9,792 bases of DNA from an uncultured Eubacteriales bacterium. Lineage in GTDB: Bacteria > Bacillota > Clostridia > Oscillospirales > Oscillospiraceae. A program made the translations under genes and the position numbers. The DNA lies in NCBI GenBank assembly GCA_900545805.1, contig URAL01000052.1, positions 1 to 9,792 of the forward strand, read 5' to 3'. The notes beneath the pieces are model-generated. The model worked only from the letters and a program-made list of their open reading frames with translations, ran no database searches and was not told the origin of the DNA. Shown piece after piece: positions 6,928-9,792 of the stretch; the stretch's first letter is position 1, and each line of letters opens with the position of its first letter.

Positions 6928-7697
6928 GTGAATCTCACTCCCTCCGCGCTCAGGCATTTGCCCGTCTCCGGATCGATGGTGAACACGCAGCCCTCAAGCT
7001 TCGCCGGACCCTTGGCAGAATCGTATCTGCGCGGAGGATCTCCGAAGAATTTGCCGATCGACTGCTCAGGCTCGATGCCGATGACGGAGTTTATCGCGCC
7101 CGTCATGCCGAGGTCGGTTATATATCCCGTGCCGTTGGGCAGCACGCAGGCGTCGGAGGTCTGCACATGCGTGTGCGTTCCCCAGACGGCGCTGACCTTT
7201 CCGTCAAGCAGAAAGCCCATGGCGCGCTTTTCGCTCGTGCCCTCGGCGTGGAAATCGACGAGAATTATCCTCTCGCGTATCTCCTCCATGTAGCCGTCGG
7301 CTATGACAAAGGGGTTATCCGTGTTCGCATCGAGCGTGAAATGCCCCATCAGGTTCATGACGCATACATCTCCGAAGCTCGTTTTGTAAACGTCTATGCC
7401 GCGTCCCGGACACTGAGGAGCGCAGTTTGCCGGGCGCAGTATCTTGCGCCGCTCATCGAGATAAGGTCTCAGCTCGGTACGCGTCCATGTATGGTTTCCG
7501 AGGGTGATAACGTCCGCTCCGGCGTGGAATATCATATCCGCCTGGCGAGGCGTTATACCGACAACATTTGCGTTTTCGCCGTTTACGACGACGAAGTCAA
7601 GCTCCAGCTCGCTGCGCAGACGGCGCAAATTTTTAGTAAGATAATCCAGCCCCGGCTCGCCGCATACGTCGCCGACGGCAAGAATCTTTACACTCAT
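6924..7697 (-). CDS. ymdB: YmdB-family phosphodiesterase (2',3'-cyclic nucleotide type)
   Basis: This 257-residue metallophosphoesterase belongs to the YmdB family (TIGR00282). The B. subtilis member (264 residues) hydrolyses cyclic nucleotides and influences biofilm and motility decisions. The family's metal and catalytic residues are all present: D10 in GDVCGEPG, E41 and N42 in NGENAN, N68 and H69 in GNHTW, H150 in DFHAE, and H175 and H177 in GTHTHVQTSD, followed by YITDLGMTG (192-200). There is no signal peptide or membrane segment, so it is cytoplasmic. The start at 7697 is preceded by AGGAGAGGAG; an in-frame ATG at 7739 lies upstream of the promoter's -10 and is unusable. It is the first gene of an operon with the nuclease pair, rather than beside rny as in many Firmicutes. 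The substrate here is not shown by sequence. Confidence 0.92.
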   Translation of the reverse strand: MSVKILAVGDVCGEPGLDYLTKNLRRLRSELELDFVVVNGENANVVGITPRQADMIFHAGADVITLGNHTWTRTELRPYLDERRKILRPANCAPQCPGRGIDVYKTSFGDVCVMNLMGHFTLDANTDNPFVIADGYMEEIRERIILVDFHAEGTSEKRAMGFLLDGKVSAVWGTHTHVQTSDACVLPNGTGYITDLGMTGAINSVIGIEPEQSIGKFFGDPPRRYDSAKGPAKLEGCVFTIDPETGKCLSAEGVRFT

Positions 7698-7729
7698 CAA
7701 AAAATCTCCTCTCCTGGAGTAATGAGTGT

Positions 7730-7759
7730 AGTATAGCACAAATTACAGCGGTGTAGCAA
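7730..7759 (-). promoter_or_regulatory. Sigma-A-type promoter of the ymdB-yhaO-yhaN operon
   Basis: On the minus strand, -35 TTGCTA (7754-7759) and -10 TATACT (7730-7735) are 18 bases apart. Transcription would start near 7723, giving a leader of about 25 bases that holds the AGGAGAGGAG ribosome site. Confidence 0.75.
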
Positions 7760-7797
7760 AACAAAAATGGCCATAATATATTGCGGAGGTGTAAACA

Positions 7798-7965
7798 ATG
7801 CATAAGACAAATTTTCTCGTTGGCATGGGTATAGGCGTGGCGGTCGGCTCGCTTGCCGGCATGACCGTGTCCGGCACAAAAAAGACTCCTAAAAACATCG
7901 TCGGCAAGACTCTCAAGACGATGGGCGAGGTAGTCGATGCGGTTTCGAGCTCGATAGGCATGTAA
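7798..7965 (+). CDS. 55-residue small membrane protein, unknown function
   Basis: This small gene is read divergently from the ymdB operon. It starts MHKTNFLVGMGIGVAVG, so after a five-residue lead comes one glycine-rich hydrophobic segment (about 6-24) with repeated small residues (G9, G11, G13, G17, G21), suited to helix packing. A basic stretch TKKTPKN (27-33) follows, then an amphipathic helix VGKTLKTMGEVVDAVSS. That layout suggests a single-pass protein with an N-terminal membrane helix and a cytoplasmic basic tail, loosely like YtxH-type proteins. GGAGGT (7785-7790) sits seven bases before the ATG, which is excellent. A weak -10 candidate, CATAAT (7772-7777), has no convincing -35. I recall similar short proteins in related gut Clostridia but cannot name a family. 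The gene is real with good probability; the function is unknown. Confidence 0.75.
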   Translation: MHKTNFLVGMGIGVAVGSLAGMTVSGTKKTPKNIVGKTLKTMGEVVDAVSSSIGM

Positions 7966-7996
7966 TTATTTTGGCCGATACGGCCGAAAATAATTA
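7963..7996 (+). terminator. AT-rich hairpin at the end of the small membrane protein gene
   Basis: An inverted repeat of 15 pairs with one bulged G (7963-7977 and 7981-7996, three-base loop) begins within the stop codon of the 55-residue gene. The distal arm is followed by A rather than T on the plus strand, so it is not a textbook terminator. It may protect the 3' end or weakly stop transcription before the tRNA promoter. Confidence 0.4.
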
Positions 7997-8004
7997 AAAA
8001 AGGC

Positions 8005-8033
8005 TTGCATTTCCTCTCCGGCTGTGCTAATAT
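8005..8033 (+). promoter_or_regulatory. Promoter of tRNA-Arg
   Basis: TTGCAT (8005-8010) and TAATAT (8028-8033) are 17 bases apart, and the -10 is extended by TG at 8025-8026. The start would be near 8040, about 14 bases before the mature tRNA. Confidence 0.65.
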
Positions 8034-8053
8034 ACTAAGGCGCTAAGCGATAA

Positions 8054-8130
8054 GCGCCGTTAGCTCAGCTGGATAGAGCGTCTGGCTACGGACCAGAAGG
8101 TCAGGGGTTCGAATCCCTTACGGCGTGCCA
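8054..8130 (+). tRNA. tRNA-Arg (anticodon ACG)
   Basis: A 77-base cloverleaf can be folded by hand. The acceptor stem is 8054-8060 with 8121-8127, with a G-T closing pair. The D arm uses GCTC/GAGC, and the anticodon stem TCTGG/CCAGA surrounds the loop CTACGGA, which puts ACG at 8088-8090. The T arm carries GGTTCGAATCC. CCA is encoded (8128-8130). ACG would be edited to ICG to read CGN arginine codons. It has its own promoter and terminator. Confidence 0.97.
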
Positions 8131-8138
8131 AAAAGATT

Positions 8139-8178
8139 AATCCCCGAAGTTGTTGAAGCTTCGGGGATTTCTTTGTTT
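8139..8178 (+). terminator. Rho-independent terminator of tRNA-Arg
   Basis: An 11-bp perfect GC-rich stem (8139-8149 with 8159-8169) with a nine-base loop is followed by TTTCTTTGTTT, nine bases after the encoded CCA. Confidence 0.88.
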
Positions 8179-8426
8179 ATCAATGGCTTGCGGTATTTGG
8201 GCATCATACATTTTTCAGCGAATAAATACGCTGTTTAACACGCAATTTTACGACAAAATTTACGACAACCTTGTTTTACGCGTTTTTCAGCACACTGATT
8301 GCTTTCCAAATCCATCTATGTAGACAGGCAAAACAATTGCTGCCGGTTTTCTCGGCGGCGTATTTGCGCACGGTGTCCTGTGCTTTCCCGCAGCTTTCGC
8401 TGTATGTATAGAGCCTTAAAAATAGA
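8171..8426. other. Gene-poor stretch between the tRNA terminator and the prfB promoter
   Basis: No intact gene with a start and ribosome site is visible on either strand. The stretch holds the 10-base direct repeat at 8247-8268 and a short open reading frame on the minus strand that may be a gene relic. A small inverted repeat, CAGCG and CGCTG, spans an eight-base loop near 8216-8233. No copy of the tRNA 3' end is repeated here, so there is no visible attachment-site duplication. Confidence 0.6.
8247..8268. repeat. Two copies of TTTACGACAA, 12-base period
   Basis: TTTACGACAA occurs at 8247-8256 and 8259-8268. Together they form a near-tandem direct repeat in AT-rich sequence downstream of a tRNA gene. 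It could be an arm-type or core binding site left by a tyrosine recombinase, or chance. Confidence 0.45.
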
Positions 8427-8437
8427 TTTACATATTA
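8276..8437 (-). pseudogene. Possible C-terminal gene relic, unrecognised
   Basis: On the minus strand one frame stays open for about 54 codons and ends at a TAA (8276-8278). It reads LYTYSESCGKAQDTVRKY, then AAEKTGSNCFACLHRW, and ends VLKNA. It has no start codon or ribosome site, and its beginning runs into the prfB promoter. The charged, ordinary amino acid mix looks more like a decayed gene end than random sequence. I do not recognise the family. Downstream of a tRNA gene, an old mobile element is one explanation. Confidence 0.28.
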
Positions 8438-8455
8438 CATGGTTTAGTGTATAAT
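8427..8455 (+). promoter_or_regulatory. Sigma-A-type promoter of prfB
   Basis: TTTACA (8427-8432) and a perfect TATAAT (8450-8455) are separated by 17 bases. Transcription would begin near 8462, about 26 bases before the chosen start codon. Confidence 0.85.
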
Positions 8456-8487
8456 ACTTTAGCTAATTTTATTGAGGAATGATTGCA

Positions 8488-9594
8488 ATGATAGAGTTTG
8501 AAGAGTATAAAGGAAAACTTAACGGCTTAAAGCCGACGCTCGACTCGCTGCGCGAGGCGCTGCACCTTGAGTCTGCCGAGAAAGAGATCGAGGAGCTTGA
8601 GGGTCAGAGCGCACGCGACGGCTTCTGGAACGATGTCGAAAAATCTCAGCGCGTTCAAAAACGTCTGAAGCAGCTCAAGAGCAAGGTTGAAAACTACCAG
8701 AAGCTCTGCTCCGGCTGGGATGATCTGATGACGCTGTGCGAAATGGCCATAGAAGAGGACGACGATTCGATGCTGCCCGAGCTCCAGAGCGAGTACGCGG
8801 AGTTTGAAAAAAAGCTTGAGGAGACGCGTCTGGGCACGCTGCTGACCGGCGAGTACGATGCGAATAACGCCATTCTCACCTTCCACGCCGGTGCCGGCGG
8901 CACCGAGGCTCAGGACTGGACGCAGATGCTCTACCGTATGTACAATATGTGGGCCGACCGCCACGGCTACACGGTCAAGCTCATGGATTATCTTGACGGC
9001 GATGAGGCCGGCATAAAAAGCGCGACCATCCTGATCGAGGGCGAGAACGCCTACGGCTTCTTAAAAAGTGAGCACGGCATCCATCGCCTCGTGCGCATAT
9101 CGCCCTTTGACTCCTCCGGCCGCCGTCACACCTCCTTCGCTGCTGTCGAGGTCATGCCCGAGATAAGCGACGATAACGAGATCGAGCTGCGCGACGAGGA
9201 CATCAAAATGGACGTTTACCGCTCCTCCGGAGCGGGCGGCCAGAAGGTCAATAAGACCTCCTCAGCCGTTCGTCTGACCCATATTCCGACCGGCATCGTC
9301 GTGTCCTCGCAGGTCGAGAGAAGCCACTTCCAGAACCTCGAAAACTGCCGCAATATGCTCCGCGCACGCCTTGCCGAGATAAAGGAGCGCGAGCATCTTG
9401 AAAAAATCAGTGATATCAAGGGCGTGCAGCAGAAGATAGAATGGGGAAGCCAGATCCGCTCCTATGTTTTCATGCCCTACACTCTCGCCAAGGACCACCG
9501 TACCGGCTATGAAAACGGCAACATTCAAAACGTTATGGACGGCGATATAGACGGATTTATAAACGCCTTTCTCGCCATGAAGGCCGCCACCTGA
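8488..9594 (+). CDS. prfB: Peptide chain release factor 2 (RF2)
   Basis: RF2 recognises UGA and UAA stop codons on the ribosome and triggers peptide release. With the start at 8488 the protein has 368 residues (E. coli 365). The stop-recognition tripeptide SPF falls at 205-207 and the catalytic GGQ at 250-252, the same positions as in E. coli, which supports this start. GAGGA (8474-8478) is nine bases upstream; an ATG at 8479 abuts it and is unlikely. The N-terminal helical domain (about 1-110) precedes the PCRF and GGQ domains (GGTEAQDW near 137-144). Many bacteria place an in-frame TGA at about codon 26 and need a +1 frameshift. Here the equivalent place reads CTT GAG (8566-8571), uninterrupted, so that autoregulation is absent. 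The gene ends in TGA. Confidence 0.97.
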   Translation: MIEFEEYKGKLNGLKPTLDSLREALHLESAEKEIEELEGQSARDGFWNDVEKSQRVQKRLKQLKSKVENYQKLCSGWDDLMTLCEMAIEEDDDSMLPELQSEYAEFEKKLEETRLGTLLTGEYDANNAILTFHAGAGGTEAQDWTQMLYRMYNMWADRHGYTVKLMDYLDGDEAGIKSATILIEGENAYGFLKSEHGIHRLVRISPFDSSGRRHTSFAAVEVMPEISDDNEIELRDEDIKMDVYRSSGAGGQKVNKTSSAVRLTHIPTGIVVSSQVERSHFQNLENCRNMLRARLAEIKEREHLEKISDIKGVQQKIEWGSQIRSYVFMPYTLAKDHRTGYENGNIQNVMDGDIDGFINAFLAMKAAT

Positions 9595-9623
9595 CATGCT
9601 AAAATGCACTCATACTGCGTTGA

Positions 9624-9661
9624 ACGGAGCCGGGCATACACAAAGTATGCCCCGGCTCCGT
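9624..9661 (+). terminator. Long GC-rich hairpin after prfB
   Basis: A 16-pair inverted repeat with one bulged base (9624-9639 and 9645-9661, five-base loop ACAAA) lies 30 bases past the prfB stop. No T run follows on the plus strand, so it may stabilise or process the transcript rather than end it. It may be part of an intergenic repeat unit. Confidence 0.5.
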
Positions 9662-9705
9662 CCGCCTTGCCAGAGCACAATGATCGGATGTGTCAAGGCA
9701 AAACG

Positions 9706-9736
9706 AAAGCGCACCGCCTTTCTGGTGGTGCGCTTT
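9706..9736. terminator. Second hairpin after prfB
   Basis: AAAGCGCACC (9706-9715) pairs with GGTGCGCTTT (9727-9736), and the stem extends to 13 pairs with one mismatch around a short T-rich loop. It ends in TTT on the plus strand and, being symmetrical, could work on either strand. Confidence 0.5.
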
Positions 9737-9739
9737 ACA

Positions 9740-9773
9740 GCGTGTCAAAAAAGCCGATGGCTTTTTTGCACGC
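9740..9773. terminator. Terminator-like hairpin with T6 arm
   Basis: AAAAAAGCC (9747-9755) pairs perfectly with GGCTTTTTT (9759-9767) around GAT. The flanks GCGTG and CACGC (9740-9744, 9769-9773) also pair. The A6/T6 arms make it a plausible bidirectional terminator for prfB and for whatever lies beyond the window. Confidence 0.7.
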
Positions 9774-9792
9774 TTCAAATACGCCACATTTT

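Noticed and set aside
8462..8487. Riboswitch or T-box leader before prfB
   Set aside because: The predicted leader is only about 26 bases, too short for such an element.
9599..9787. 62-codon minus-strand frame after prfB
   Set aside because: It reads straight through three hairpins and its composition follows the inverted repeats. No ribosome site is visible in the few bases before its ATG.
1..9792. CRISPR array or complete insertion sequence
   Set aside because: No regularly spaced repeats, no transposase motifs and no paired terminal inverted repeats were seen.

Overview
The window looks like chromosome from a gut-type Clostridia member (Oscillospiraceae/Ruminococcaceae-like). Evidence for this is the moderately high GC of the core genes, strong AGGAGG-type ribosome binding sites, sigma-A-like promoters, an encoded CCA on the tRNA, and the family content: a YmdB-type phosphodiesterase, a YhaO/YhaN-type nuclease pair, and an RlmD-type rRNA methylase with the tail I associate with Firmicutes. 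Taxonomy is inferred from family resemblance only.

Layout, left to right. (1) 32-2128, minus strand: the promoter-proximal part of a type I restriction-modification operon. A small Xre-type regulator, HsdM and HsdS are joined by two ATGA start/stop overlaps, behind a clear promoter with a 14-bp palindrome just upstream. HsdS stops after 87 residues, about 30 bases from the window edge, so the specificity gene is broken, rearranged or mis-assembled there. HsdR is not in view. (2) 2206-3846, minus: an RlmD/RumA-type 23S rRNA uracil-5-methyltransferase carrying an about 80-residue C-terminal extension of lower GC, bounded by hairpin terminators on both sides. (3) 3927-7735, minus: a three-gene operon with its own promoter, encoding a YmdB-type phosphodiesterase, a YhaO/SbcD-type metallophosphoesterase and a YhaN/SbcC-type ATPase with two membrane segments in its coiled coil. 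Both junctions overlap. (4) 7798-7965, plus: a divergent 55-residue small membrane protein. (5) 8005-8170, plus: tRNA-Arg(ACG) with promoter and terminator. (6) 8171-8426: a gene-poor stretch with a possible gene relic and a short direct repeat. (7) 8427-9594, plus: prfB (RF2) with a near-consensus promoter and no programmed frameshift. (8) 9595-9792: three successive hairpins, at least one a good terminator.

How they work together: the YhaO/YhaN pair is expected to form a membrane-associated Mre11/Rad50-like nuclease, and its fusion into one operon with a YmdB-type phosphodiesterase is the most interesting gene arrangement here. RlmD, tRNA-Arg and RF2 are unrelated translation genes. The hsd block is the accessory part. 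I did not find a clearly novel system. The best leads are the broken hsdS, the RlmD tail, the ymdB-yhaO-yhaN operon, the small membrane protein and the hairpin cluster after prfB.
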